From Snuella lapsa (lineage in GTDB: Bacteria; Bacteroidota; Bacteroidia; Flavobacteriales; Flavobacteriaceae), in the NCBI RefSeq assembly GCF_039539345.1, contig NZ_BAABCY010000063.1, positions 25,195 through 89,194 on the forward strand: a DNA stretch of 64,000 bases. Direction: 5' to 3'. The notes under the pieces were generated by a model. That model had not been told where the DNA came from. It was given only the letters and a program-made list of their open reading frames with translations, and did no database searches. Position numbers and translations under genes: made by a program. Shown in pieces: positions 16,731 through 26,094 of this stretch; position 1 is the stretch's first letter, and each line of letters starts with the position of its first letter.

Positions 16731-18086
16731 ATGAAAAATCTTAGCAGATTAATGTTCGCTATGTTGCTTGTACTTGGTTATAGCAACGCTAATGCGCAAG
16801 ACAAAAACAACCCATGGCAAATTAACATTGGGGCAAACGCAGTTGACTTCTATCCTACAGGAGAAGATGGGCAAGGTGAAATCTTTGATGAATACTTTAA
16901 CGTCACAGACCACTGGAATATATTACCATCTTTATCTACAATCTCCGTTTCTAAATACTTAGGTGACGGATTCTCTTTTGGAGTTGCTGGTTCATTAAAC
17001 AAAATTGAGAACTGGGGAGATACTGCTGTTGATGATTTATCTTACTATGGAGTAGATGGAACCATCAAGTATAGCCTTGGAGAATTAATTGGATGTGACA
17101 CATTCGAGCCTTATTTAGGCGTTGGTGGTGGTTACACTTGGGTTGATGAAATTGGTGCCGGTACTTTAAACGGAACTTTAGGATTCAACTTATGGTTCAA
17201 CGACAACATTGGTCTTACTTTTCAATCTGCATACAAACATGCATTCGAAGATTATTTAGCTACACATTTTCAGCATTCAGCTGGTATCTCTATTAAATTT
17301 GGAGGTGCTGATACTGACGGTGATGGCATCTACGACAAAGACGATGCTTGTCCAGATGTTGCTGGTTTAGAAGCTTTCAACGGATGTCCTGATACTGATG
17401 GTGATGGCATCGAAGACAGTAAAGATTCTTGTCCTAACGAAGCTGGTTTAGCTGAGTTAAACGGATGTCCTGACACTGATGGTGATGGTATCGCTGATAA
17501 AGATGATAACTGTCCTACTGTTGCTGGTTTAAAAGCTTTATCTGGTTGTCCAGATGCTGACGGTGACGGTGTAACTGATGCTGATGACAAATGTCCTAAC
17601 ACAGCTGGTCCTGCTGCTAACAAAGGGTGTCCATGGCCAGATACTGACGGTGACGGTGTATTAGACAAAGACGATAAGTGTCCTGACGTAAAAGGAACTG
17701 TAGCTAATAACGGTTGTCCAGAAGTAACTGCTGAAGTTCAAAAAACATTGAACGAATATGCTAAAACTATTTTGTTCGACACTGGTAAATCTACAATTAA
17801 AGCGCAATCTGCAGCTGTATTAAAAGATATTATTAGCATTTTAAAGGAGTACCCAACTGCTAAATTTACAGTAGAAGGTCATACAGATAGCACTGGTAGC
17901 GATGCTACTAACCAAAAATTATCTGATGCTAGAGCTAATGCTGTTAAAGAATACTTAGTAGAAAATGGTATCAATGAGTTTAGATTATCTGCTCTTGGTT
18001 ATGGTGAGTCTAAACCAATAGACACTAACAAAACTAGAGCTGGTAGAGCTAATAACAGACGTGTAGAAATTAACTTAGCTAAATAA
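16731..18086 (+). CDS. OmpA-family outer-membrane protein with thrombospondin type-3 repeats
   Basis: Abundant outer-membrane protein linking the membrane to peptidoglycan. ATG 16731 gives the signal peptide MKNLSRLMFAMLLVLGYSNANA and mature start QDKNNPW; an in-frame TTG at 16725 is not needed. Order: beta-barrel (to about residue 190), five Asp-rich calcium-binding TSP3 repeats (DTDGDGI...DACP), then an OmpA/MotB peptidoglycan-binding domain (ILFDTGKSTIK...VEGHTDSTGS...NNRRVEINL). It interrupts the addA-addB pair but has its own strong promoter and terminator. Confidence 0.95.
   Translation: MKNLSRLMFAMLLVLGYSNANAQDKNNPWQINIGANAVDFYPTGEDGQGEIFDEYFNVTDHWNILPSLSTISVSKYLGDGFSFGVAGSLNKIENWGDTAVDDLSYYGVDGTIKYSLGELIGCDTFEPYLGVGGGYTWVDEIGAGTLNGTLGFNLWFNDNIGLTFQSAYKHAFEDYLATHFQHSAGISIKFGGADTDGDGIYDKDDACPDVAGLEAFNGCPDTDGDGIEDSKDSCPNEAGLAELNGCPDTDGDGIADKDDNCPTVAGLKALSGCPDADGDGVTDADDKCPNTAGPAANKGCPWPDTDGDGVLDKDDKCPDVKGTVANNGCPEVTAEVQKTLNEYAKTILFDTGKSTIKAQSAAVLKDIISILKEYPTAKFTVEGHTDSTGSDATNQKLSDARANAVKEYLVENGINEFRLSALGYGESKPIDTNKTRAGRANNRRVEINLAK
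17310..17721 (+). repeat. five in-frame TSP type-3 coding repeats
   Basis: Tandem degenerate coding repeats of about 23-27 codons, each with DxDGDG, an acidic helix and a CP pair (ACPDVAG, SCPNEAG, NCPTVAG, KCPNTAG, KCPDVKG). They bind calcium and form a rigid spacer between barrel and peptidoglycan-binding domain. Near-identical DNA (actgatggtgatgg) could allow recombination that changes repeat number. Confidence 0.9.
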
Positions 18087-18118
18087 GAAAACCCTTTTTT
18101 AGTATTTTAAATAAGTTT

Positions 18119-18152
18119 AAAAAACGCTTCGGATATCCGAAGCGTTTTTTAT
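18119..18152 (+). terminator. rho-independent terminator after ompA
   Basis: Perfect palindromic stem (AAAACGCTTCGGAT / ATCCGAAGCGTTTT) followed by a T-rich tail. It ends 9 nt before the next ATG, so the AddB-like gene must be transcribed by readthrough or from a promoter inside ompA. Confidence 0.85.
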
Positions 18153-18161
18153 TTTTATAAC

Positions 18162-20927
18162 ATGACAACTTTCATTTTTGATGTTCTAAAAGATTTACAG
18201 AACAATAATGTAGCCCTATCCAATATTACCTTTATTTTACCCAGTAAACGTGCTGGCCTATTTTTAAAGCACCAACTGGCTCAGATTACCGAGCAAACCT
18301 TTTTCTCTCCAGACATTATAAGTATTGAGGAGTTTGTTGAAGGACTTTCACAACTCAAAAAAGTAACGAATACCGAACTTCTTTTCGAATTTTACAGCAC
18401 CTACGTTCAACATACAAATAAGGAGACCAGAGATGCATTCGAGCCCTTTTCAAAATGGGCGCAAATCTTACTTCAGGACTTCAATGAAATAGATCGATAC
18501 CTTATTCCCCAAGATCAAATATTTAATTATCTAAGCGCCATAAAAGAAATAGAGCATTTTCATTGGTCTTTAGAAGAAAACCAAACAGATTTTATTAAAA
18601 ATTATTTGACCTTTTGGAACAGATTAGATTCTTACTATACAAACTTTACCAAACGCCTTTTAAATAAAAACATAGGTTATCAAGGGCTTATTTACAGGCA
18701 GGCCGTTAAAATGTTAGAACCTTACATTGAAAACAATGCAAACAAGCAACATGTATTTTTAGGTTTCAACGCACTTAATACTGCAGAAGAAACTATTATC
18801 CAGACTTTGCTCCAAAAAAAAATGGCAAAGACTTATTGGGACATCGATGCTGTGTTCATTAACAATCCGTTACATGATGCCGCCTTGTTTACAAGGCAAC
18901 ACAAATCAGATTGGCCTTATTTTAATGAAAACACATTTAACTGGATAACGAACAACTATTCAAAACCAAAAACAATTTCAATTTATGGCGTTCCCAAAAA
19001 CATTGGACAAGCAAAACGTATTGGATCCATACTCAATAAAATAAAAAGAGAAAACAAAACACTACAAAACACTGCTGTTGTTTTAGGAGATGAAAACCTT
19101 TTAATTCCAGTATTAAACGCGCTACCAGAATCAGTAGGCCCTCTCAATATCACTATGGGCTTTCCTTTGCAGTCTATACCTCTGGCTTCTCTATTTGAAA
19201 TTGTATTCCATATTCATAAAAATGCTTCAGACCGTTTTTATTATAAAGATGTTATTAACCTGTTATCACACCAATACATAAGGCCATTATTTAAAATAGA
19301 AGATAGTGACTATGCTTCAAAAATTATTGAAACCATAGACACTAACAATATTATTTATTTAACAACCGAACGCTTAAAACAAATTGCTGGAAGCTCTCAT
19401 AGTTATATTGATTTATTATTCTCCGATTGGAACAAAGGCATATCCAGAACCTTAAAAAATTGCCAACAGCTTATACTGTCCATTAAAAATCATTTCGAGA
19501 AAAACAAAACCTCCAACCTGCTTTCTCTGGAATACCTATACCGCTTTAACGAGTTGTTTAATGAGTTAACAAGATTAAATTCCAAATACGAACATATTCA
19601 TGATCTTAATGCTTTATATAGTATTTACAAAGAGCTTTTAAGCTCCGAAACTTTAAATTTTCAAGGGGAGCCCTTGGAAGGATTGCAAATTATGGGGATG
19701 CTGGAATCTCGTGTTTTAGATTTTGAAACGGTTATAATAGCATCGGTAAACGAAGGTATACTCCCCTCTGGAAAGAGCAACAACTCTTTTATTCCCTTCG
19801 ATGTAAAATTGGAAAACAAGCTTCCTACTTATAAAGAAAAAGATGCCGTATACACCTACCATTTTTACCGATTGTTACAGCGTGCAAAAAACATCCACAT
19901 TACCTATAACACTGAAGCCGATGTACTAACAGCTGGTGAAAAAAGCAGGTTCATAACCCAACTGGAACTGGAAGGTATTCACAACATTAACCATGAAATC
20001 ATTACACCACAGGTTCCTGTAATAATGCCAGCCTTAAACACTATTAACAAAACCAAAGCTTTACTTCAAGAACTTATTTTAGTAGCAGAAAAAGGATTCT
20101 CCCCATCCTCCCTTACAAACTACATAAGAAATCCAATTGATTTTTATTATCAAAAAATATTAAAAATACAAGAACACGACAATGTTGAAGAAACCGTTGC
20201 CGCAAATACTTTGGGAACGGTAGTACATAACACACTTGAAGACTTTTACAAACCTCTATCGGGTAAATTTTTAACGACCGAGTGCGTTAAGAATATGAAA
20301 AAAAATATTAGCAACACCGTTAAACACCACTTTAAGACCATCTATAAAGAAGGAGATATTACCAAAGGTAAAAACCTAATCATCTTTGAAATAGCAAAAC
20401 GTTATGTATTGAACTTTTTGGATATGGAAATTCAGGATTTGGAAGCTGGCAACCAAATAAAGATAATTGCCATAGAAACCGATAATAAGGTAACGATAGA
20501 CCTTCCCGAACTAGATTTTCCGGTTAGGATAACAGGGAAAGTAGATCGTGTTGATGAATACAACGGCATTACAAGAATTATAGATTACAAAACGGGACGT
20601 GTAGACCAAAATAGTGTAGAAATTGTAAATTGGGAAGACCTTACAACAGATTACAAAAAGTTTAGCAAAAGCTTTCAAATACTTTGCTATGCTTATATGA
20701 TGCAACTATCGGGGCAAATACAACTTCCTATTGAAGCTGGTATTATATCCTTTAAAAACTTAAACCAAGGAATCTTAAAGTTTGCAAAAAAAGACCGAAC
20801 GGGCGCTTATGCAAAAAAGGATATGTTAATTACCCAGGAAACACTTAACAATTTTGAAAAAGAGCTTAAACACTTAATTTTGGAAATATGCAACCCCAAT
20901 ATTCCTTTCATCGAAAAAGAGGTATAA
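18162..20927 (+). CDS. addB: AddB-like PD-(D/E)XK nuclease / inactivated helicase
   Basis: Second subunit of an AddAB-type recombination nuclease. The N-terminus FILPSKRAGLFLKHQLAQ takes the place of a helicase start but lacks a GxGKT loop, as in AddB proteins with degenerate ATPase sites. The C-terminus has the nuclease motif: ITGKVDRVDEYN followed by RIIDYKTGRVD, with LGTVVHNTLEDFY as its upstream His motif. Iron-sulphur cysteines typical of Bacillus AddB are not obvious. Length 921. It is followed by an alpha/beta hydrolase gene 1 nt later. Confidence 0.8.
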   Translation: MTTFIFDVLKDLQNNNVALSNITFILPSKRAGLFLKHQLAQITEQTFFSPDIISIEEFVEGLSQLKKVTNTELLFEFYSTYVQHTNKETRDAFEPFSKWAQILLQDFNEIDRYLIPQDQIFNYLSAIKEIEHFHWSLEENQTDFIKNYLTFWNRLDSYYTNFTKRLLNKNIGYQGLIYRQAVKMLEPYIENNANKQHVFLGFNALNTAEETIIQTLLQKKMAKTYWDIDAVFINNPLHDAALFTRQHKSDWPYFNENTFNWITNNYSKPKTISIYGVPKNIGQAKRIGSILNKIKRENKTLQNTAVVLGDENLLIPVLNALPESVGPLNITMGFPLQSIPLASLFEIVFHIHKNASDRFYYKDVINLLSHQYIRPLFKIEDSDYASKIIETIDTNNIIYLTTERLKQIAGSSHSYIDLLFSDWNKGISRTLKNCQQLILSIKNHFEKNKTSNLLSLEYLYRFNELFNELTRLNSKYEHIHDLNALYSIYKELLSSETLNFQGEPLEGLQIMGMLESRVLDFETVIIASVNEGILPSGKSNNSFIPFDVKLENKLPTYKEKDAVYTYHFYRLLQRAKNIHITYNTEADVLTAGEKSRFITQLELEGIHNINHEIITPQVPVIMPALNTINKTKALLQELILVAEKGFSPSSLTNYIRNPIDFYYQKILKIQEHDNVEETVAANTLGTVVHNTLEDFYKPLSGKFLTTECVKNMKKNISNTVKHHFKTIYKEGDITKGKNLIIFEIAKRYVLNFLDMEIQDLEAGNQIKIIAIETDNKVTIDLPELDFPVRITGKVDRVDEYNGITRIIDYKTGRVDQNSVEIVNWEDLTTDYKKFSKSFQILCYAYMMQLSGQIQLPIEAGIISFKNLNQGILKFAKKDRTGAYAKKDMLITQETLNNFEKELKHLILEICNPNIPFIEKEV

Positions 20928-20928
20928 T

Positions 20929-21795
20929 ATGATAATCGACAAAAATACAATCATAAAAACCCAACACGGCAAACCGATTTTAGTGGATCTTTTTTACCTG
21001 AAAAACAAGCAAAATAAACCTATCGTAATCTTTTGTCACGGTTACAAAGGTTTTAAAGATTGGGGCGCTTGGGATTTAATGGCCAAAACATTTGCTAACG
21101 CAGGTTTTCTTTTTATAAAGTTTAATTTTTCCCATAATGGAGGAACCATCGAGCAACCCATAGATTTCCCGGATTTAGAAGCATTTGCCCATAACAACTA
21201 CACCAAAGAACTTAATGATTTGGACACTGTAATCAGTTGGGTTTTTAAAAATAGCGTAATAAGTAAAGAAGGCAATCTAAAAGCCATTTCACTCATAGGT
21301 CATAGTCGCGGTGGTGGCATCGTTGCTATTAAAGCAGAAGAGGACTCCAGAATTAAAGCACTAATTGGGCTCGCCAGTGTTAGTGACTTTAAATCGCGCT
21401 TCCCAACTGGAGAAGCATTTACATCGTGGCAACAAAATGGTGTTTATTATGTTGTGAACGGTCGGACCAAACAAAACATGCCTCATTACTTCCAGTTCTA
21501 TGAGGATTTTGCTAAAAATGAAGAACACCTTACCATCAAACGGGCCGTGTCAAAATTAAATATACCTTATCTCATTATCCACGGAGATGATGACAGCAGT
21601 GTACGCATTGAAGAAGCTAAAGAGCTTCATAAATGGCGTCCTGACAGTACTCTAAAAATCATCGCCAACGCCAATCATGTTTTTGGTGCTTCGCATCCTT
21701 GGGACAAACCTATATTGCCAGAACAGTTAAAAACTGTTATAAACCAAATAATCACTTTTATAAAAGACCTAACCTTCTATATAGAAGGAAAATAA
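20929..21795 (+). CDS. alpha/beta-hydrolase, dienelactone-hydrolase/esterase type
   Basis: Cytoplasmic serine hydrolase. The nucleophile elbow is GHSRGGG with Ser126; the oxyanion region is FCHGYKGFKDWG near residue 36, and a late IIHGDDDSSVRIEEA plus NANHVFG supply the Asp and His of the triad. There is no signal peptide. It starts 1 nt after the AddB stop and is probably co-transcribed, although no functional link is evident. Its last 19 nt overlap, tail to tail, the convergent GH95 gene. Substrate unknown. Confidence 0.82.
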   Translation: MIIDKNTIIKTQHGKPILVDLFYLKNKQNKPIVIFCHGYKGFKDWGAWDLMAKTFANAGFLFIKFNFSHNGGTIEQPIDFPDLEAFAHNNYTKELNDLDTVISWVFKNSVISKEGNLKAISLIGHSRGGGIVAIKAEEDSRIKALIGLASVSDFKSRFPTGEAFTSWQQNGVYYVVNGRTKQNMPHYFQFYEDFAKNEEHLTIKRAVSKLNIPYLIIHGDDDSSVRIEEAKELHKWRPDSTLKIIANANHVFGASHPWDKPILPEQLKTVINQIITFIKDLTFYIEGK

Positions 21796-24167
21796 TCTTG
21801 TCCTGATTCTGTTTCAAAACGTATGGTTTTTCCATTATAGCTTATCTTACAAGGCCCACCGTGTTTAGAATGAATCTTTACTTCTGTAAGTTTAGCATCT
21901 GTCCATGCCATATCAACAACAAACCCGCCACGGGCACAAAGTCCTTTAACAGAGCCTGTACTTTCCCATGCAATCGGTAAGGCAGGAAGCAATCTGATGG
22001 CTCCCGATTGACTTTGTAATAGCATTTCGGCTATACCAGCGGTAGCGCCAAAATTAGCATCCATTTGAAATGGTGGGTGCTGTCCGAAGAGATTAATACT
22101 CGTACTTTTTGCCAAGACAGTATGCAGGCTACGATTGGCATTTTCGCCCTCTCCCAAACGCGCATATTGGTTTATCAACCAAGCAGCACTCCATCCAGTA
22201 TGCCCACCTCCATTCTTAATTCTAAAATCAAGTGATTTTTTAGCCGCTTGAGCCAAATCGGGAGTAGTTTCCAAATCAATCTGATATCCTGGATGTAAAG
22301 CAAACAAATGCGAAATATGTCTGTGTCCTGGTTCTACCTCCTCAAAAGCTTCTTGCCATTCCATTAAGCGCCCATCTGCGCCAATCTTAGGCTTTGCCAA
22401 CAACCCTTGGGCTTCTTTTACCTTAACTAAAAAGTTATTGTCGATTTCCAATACCTGTGAGGCATCTATAAAGTTCTTAAAAAGTTGCCAAATAACCTGT
22501 TGGTCGTGAGCTGGCCCCATACATATTTGGCTTTTACTGCCATCGGGAGCCACAAATGTATTTTCGGGGGACACAGAAGGTCCAGACACCAATTCGCCCG
22601 TTTTAGGGTCTGGAATCAACCAATCCATATAAAACTGCGTAGAAGCCTTTAAAATGGGATAGGTTTGCTCCAAAAAGGCTTTATCTAAGGTAAAATAATA
22701 ATGCTCCATAATGTGTGTTGTTAACCAGGCGCCACCCCCTACATGCATTCCCCAACTGGCCGACTCACCTGGAGCAGTGTACCCCCAAACGTTGGTAATA
22801 GGGTGCACCACCCAACCACTGGCATTGTAATGTACTTTGGCGGTTTTACTTCCTGGTTCTTGAATGGCTCCCATTAAATCAAACAAAGGCAAATGCATCT
22901 CGCCTAAATTAGTCACTTCTGCCATCCAATAGTTCATTTGCACATTAACATCGGTATGGTAATCGCCATTCCAGGGCGTTTGAATTTTGTTAGCCCAAAT
23001 ACCTTGTAAGTTAGCTGGCAAAGTACCCGGTCTAGATGAAGATATCATTAAGTACCTCCCAAATTGAAATAGCTGTTCCACCAATTGTAAATCGGACGAT
23101 GTCTTAACGTTTTGAAGTCTTACATTTGTTGGAATCGTATCTGGAGCAGCACTCAAATTAAGGCTTACACGTCCAAAATAACCTTGATAGTCTTTTTTAT
23201 GGGATTCCAGAAGTTCTTTGTACGCCCTTTGTTTGCTCTTCTCCAAGTTAGCAGCCGTTAATTTTTTATAATCCCGCCCATTATAATTTGGGTACTCCAA
23301 GACATAATTAGTAGAAGCCGTTAATAAAAGGATTACCTCATCGGCCTTTTCTACTACAATGCTATCATCATTATAATTTACCGTCCCCTTTTTATTTAAA
23401 GCTGTTAAGCGCGTCATATACTCCAGACCTTCACCACCTTTTCCATTATCTAATGCCCCATACATAATAAGCTGATCGCCTTCCGATTTTGTTTGGAACC
23501 TTTCAGGTCTGGTCAACGAACTTTTAAAAGAGATCGCTCCAGGCTTATCGGCGGTTAATTTAACAACCATTACCTGATCGGGATGACTTGTAAAGATTTC
23601 TCTTTTATAACGCACACCTCCTTGTGTATAGCTTATACGTACTACGGCATCCTCTAAATCCAATTCCCTGTAATAGTTATCATAATCACTTTGATTTTCA
23701 AAATCTATCCATAAATCGCCCAAAGTTTGGAAACAACCAAAAGGTACCGTTGCACCGTTACCATGTCCAGACCCTTTACCCTTACAAATTTGGGTTTGTT
23801 GTGTAAGTTTAGTAGCCTCCTTATAGTTTCCATTAAAAAGCAATTCTCTTATTTTGGCCTGAGCCAGATAGGCTTCTGGATTATCATTATCGTCTGGACT
23901 ACCAGACCACATACTTTCTTCGTTTAACTGGATGCGCTCTTTATTAACATCTCCAAAAACCATAGCCCCTAAAGCCCCATTACCAAGAGGCAATGCTTTT
24001 AGCCACTCTGGATCGTCTTTCCAGCCATTTGGGTTATCTGCAACCGTAGCTTTTGCAGGTTCTGTGTACCAAAGCTTTAAATTTTCTTTTTGATTTGGTT
24101 GTTCACTACAGGACATTATCAATAATGTCAAACAAGATATCCAACCTAAGTGTTTTAAAATATTCAT
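21777..24167 (-). CDS. glycoside hydrolase family 95 lipoprotein (alpha-L-fucosidase or alpha-L-galactosidase)
   Basis: Secreted lipoprotein (lipobox LIMSC, Cys20) of 796 residues. The GH95 plan is visible: an N-terminal beta domain with LPLGNGALGAMVFGDV and QLNEESMWSGSP, then an (alpha/alpha)6 barrel. Candidate catalytic positions are E535 in SVSPENTF, the DVNVQMNYW segment (406-414) and the Asp in QMDANFGATAGIAE. GH95 enzymes remove alpha-1,2-L-fucose or the related L-galactose, and the exact sugar cannot be read here. It follows the GH110 gene by 28 nt and is last in the operon. Confidence 0.9.
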   Translation of the reverse strand: MNILKHLGWISCLTLLIMSCSEQPNQKENLKLWYTEPAKATVADNPNGWKDDPEWLKALPLGNGALGAMVFGDVNKERIQLNEESMWSGSPDDNDNPEAYLAQAKIRELLFNGNYKEATKLTQQTQICKGKGSGHGNGATVPFGCFQTLGDLWIDFENQSDYDNYYRELDLEDAVVRISYTQGGVRYKREIFTSHPDQVMVVKLTADKPGAISFKSSLTRPERFQTKSEGDQLIMYGALDNGKGGEGLEYMTRLTALNKKGTVNYNDDSIVVEKADEVILLLTASTNYVLEYPNYNGRDYKKLTAANLEKSKQRAYKELLESHKKDYQGYFGRVSLNLSAAPDTIPTNVRLQNVKTSSDLQLVEQLFQFGRYLMISSSRPGTLPANLQGIWANKIQTPWNGDYHTDVNVQMNYWMAEVTNLGEMHLPLFDLMGAIQEPGSKTAKVHYNASGWVVHPITNVWGYTAPGESASWGMHVGGGAWLTTHIMEHYYFTLDKAFLEQTYPILKASTQFYMDWLIPDPKTGELVSGPSVSPENTFVAPDGSKSQICMGPAHDQQVIWQLFKNFIDASQVLEIDNNFLVKVKEAQGLLAKPKIGADGRLMEWQEAFEEVEPGHRHISHLFALHPGYQIDLETTPDLAQAAKKSLDFRIKNGGGHTGWSAAWLINQYARLGEGENANRSLHTVLAKSTSINLFGQHPPFQMDANFGATAGIAEMLLQSQSGAIRLLPALPIAWESTGSVKGLCARGGFVVDMAWTDAKLTEVKIHSKHGGPCKISYNGKTIRFETESGQDYFPSI

Positions 24168-24195
24168 AACATTTTATTTATATACATTGCACCGA

Positions 24196-26049
24196 TTATT
24201 GCTTGGTAATCGTATTATTCTCGACAATTGTATTGTCGCATTCACTAAAATAGAGCAAATCTTTAAGAGTTACATCTCTTGCAATATTAATACTGTTATT
24301 TGCAAACATAATACCATCAGTCCCCTTTGCTCCAACAAGGATTCCTGTAGCTAACTGAAACTGGTTATCGGTAATTTTAATGTTTTTGTGCACAAAAGCA
24401 CCTTCTACAATTTCTGTATTCTCTGGATGTATATTAATTACTGGAGAACCACAATCTATAAACTTGTTATTCTTAACCGTTACATCCCGCACATAACCAG
24501 ACTCAAACCAACTATTGGCATCGTCGGCTATTAAAATGGCACTCATATGTGTTTTTAGAAAGGTATTGTTTTCAATATGTACCTTGCCCCTGGTTGTTAC
24601 TAAAATTCCTCGTGTGGATATGTGGTTTATGGTATTATCGACAACGGTTACATCTGGTGTCCATGTAACATTTTCTACAACATCATTAGGCTCCATATTG
24701 GCAGGCAAGGAACTATGTAGTGTGAGTTCCATATCGGTTGGATTGAGCAAAGTAGCCTCAACAACCGTGTTTTCAGAATAGGGCAGCAAACTAGTAGCCC
24801 TAATAAATTCAATTTTATCTCCTTTCTGGAAGGCCTTAAACCCATACGTTTGCGGATGCATAAAGCGAACCTTAATCTTATTATTGGCAAGTGCTTCTAC
24901 TATTCGTAAATGGGTGCCATGCACATTAATGGCATCGTCGTTAGCAGCCGATAAAAACGCATTCTTTACTAAAATTTCGCCTTTGCATCCTGAAAAATGC
25001 AAAATATCGGCCCAAGCAGCACAGGTTCTACCCGAATCTTCTTTTGGAACCACCCGAAGCCCATCGAACGTAATGTTTTCACTAAACTGTGAAACAAACC
25101 CCATTCCGTGCATAAAATTAACATCTACATTTTTCCATACTATATCTTTACTGCCTTCTGTAAATATGGCTGCATAATCCCGAAAGGTATCGCGATTTTG
25201 ATAGATAAGTCCTTCTTTAAAACCTGGGTTTTTATCAAAATGAATGGCTATTTTGTCGGGGGCTATTTTAGAAAACCGAAGTTTATCCAACGGTAATGTT
25301 TTTCTGGCTACGCGTTGATTCTTTCCGTCGAATACCTGAAACAGCCTGTATGCTTTATGTTCCCATCCTTCGCCTTTCCAAACCAACATACTATCAACAA
25401 TATCAAACTTTGAATCTGCATGTATTTTAGCTTCGGCTACATGATCTTTTACGGTGGCAATTTCAAATTCTGAAACCGTGGGATGTTTATAATCAAAACT
25501 TATATTCTCAATTCGTATTGCTTTGGAGTTTTGAATACACGTTTCCATAGTCTTTCCCCTAAAGGCAATCTCGGCTCCCATACCATTAAGTACCACATGT
25601 TCGGCTTCCAACAAATAAAAAGCAACTGCTTTTAAAGCTTCTGGTGCATCGTTGGTGTTTGAAATATTAAATGCAGCCTTGTATGCTAACTCTGGATAAA
25701 AATTATAAACCCCTGAAGCAAACTTTACAGTGATAGGAGCTTCTTTAGTTCCTTTACCAGATAAAACCAAGGATGTTGTAAAATCTCCAGGTGATACAAT
25801 TTCTATTGTATTCCCCTCGGTTAACAACAACTGATTAACTGGTTTGAACGACTTCCACGGCATTTCTTTCGATGTCCCCAGATTGGTATCCTTTCCATCG
25901 TTAGGGTCTATATAATAGGTTGTGTGGGGTTTTGACTCTTTTCGCTCTGCAATCGGTAAATAGGGGTTTTCTATTGGGGACAGTTCTTTTTTACCAGTAC
26001 AACCCAAAACCACTAGCAATAGTAAAATCCTTAAGTATATTATTCTCAT
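24196..26049 (-). CDS. GH110-like parallel beta-helix alpha-galactosidase lipoprotein
   Basis: Lipoprotein (MRIIYLRILLLLVVLGC, Cys17) of 617 residues with a right-handed parallel beta-helix. The segment FSGCKGEILVKNAFLSAANDDAINVHGTHLRI, read in pieces (FSGCKGEIL and NDDAINVHGTHLR), is what I recall of family GH110 alpha-1,3-galactosidases, whose acidic residues lie in the NDDAIN region. The family cleaves terminal alpha-linked galactose, from blood-group-B-type glycans in gut species and from algal galactans in marine species. It lies between GH35 (45 nt upstream) and GH95, forming one operon. GH110 is likely but another beta-helix family is possible. Confidence 0.75.
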   Translation of the reverse strand: MRIIYLRILLLLVVLGCTGKKELSPIENPYLPIAERKESKPHTTYYIDPNDGKDTNLGTSKEMPWKSFKPVNQLLLTEGNTIEIVSPGDFTTSLVLSGKGTKEAPITVKFASGVYNFYPELAYKAAFNISNTNDAPEALKAVAFYLLEAEHVVLNGMGAEIAFRGKTMETCIQNSKAIRIENISFDYKHPTVSEFEIATVKDHVAEAKIHADSKFDIVDSMLVWKGEGWEHKAYRLFQVFDGKNQRVARKTLPLDKLRFSKIAPDKIAIHFDKNPGFKEGLIYQNRDTFRDYAAIFTEGSKDIVWKNVDVNFMHGMGFVSQFSENITFDGLRVVPKEDSGRTCAAWADILHFSGCKGEILVKNAFLSAANDDAINVHGTHLRIVEALANNKIKVRFMHPQTYGFKAFQKGDKIEFIRATSLLPYSENTVVEATLLNPTDMELTLHSSLPANMEPNDVVENVTWTPDVTVVDNTINHISTRGILVTTRGKVHIENNTFLKTHMSAILIADDANSWFESGYVRDVTVKNNKFIDCGSPVINIHPENTEIVEGAFVHKNIKITDNQFQLATGILVGAKGTDGIMFANNSINIARDVTLKDLLYFSECDNTIVENNTITKQ

Positions 26050-26094
26050 AGTTAGTTTTTATTCAGTTAAGTTAATATCATAATAAAGCGAATG

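Noticed and set aside
17330..17668. 112-residue Ser/Pro-rich frame on the minus strand
   Set aside because: It is the exact antisense of the Asp-rich TSP3 repeats of OmpA; an artefact of the repetitive GAT/GGT coding pattern.
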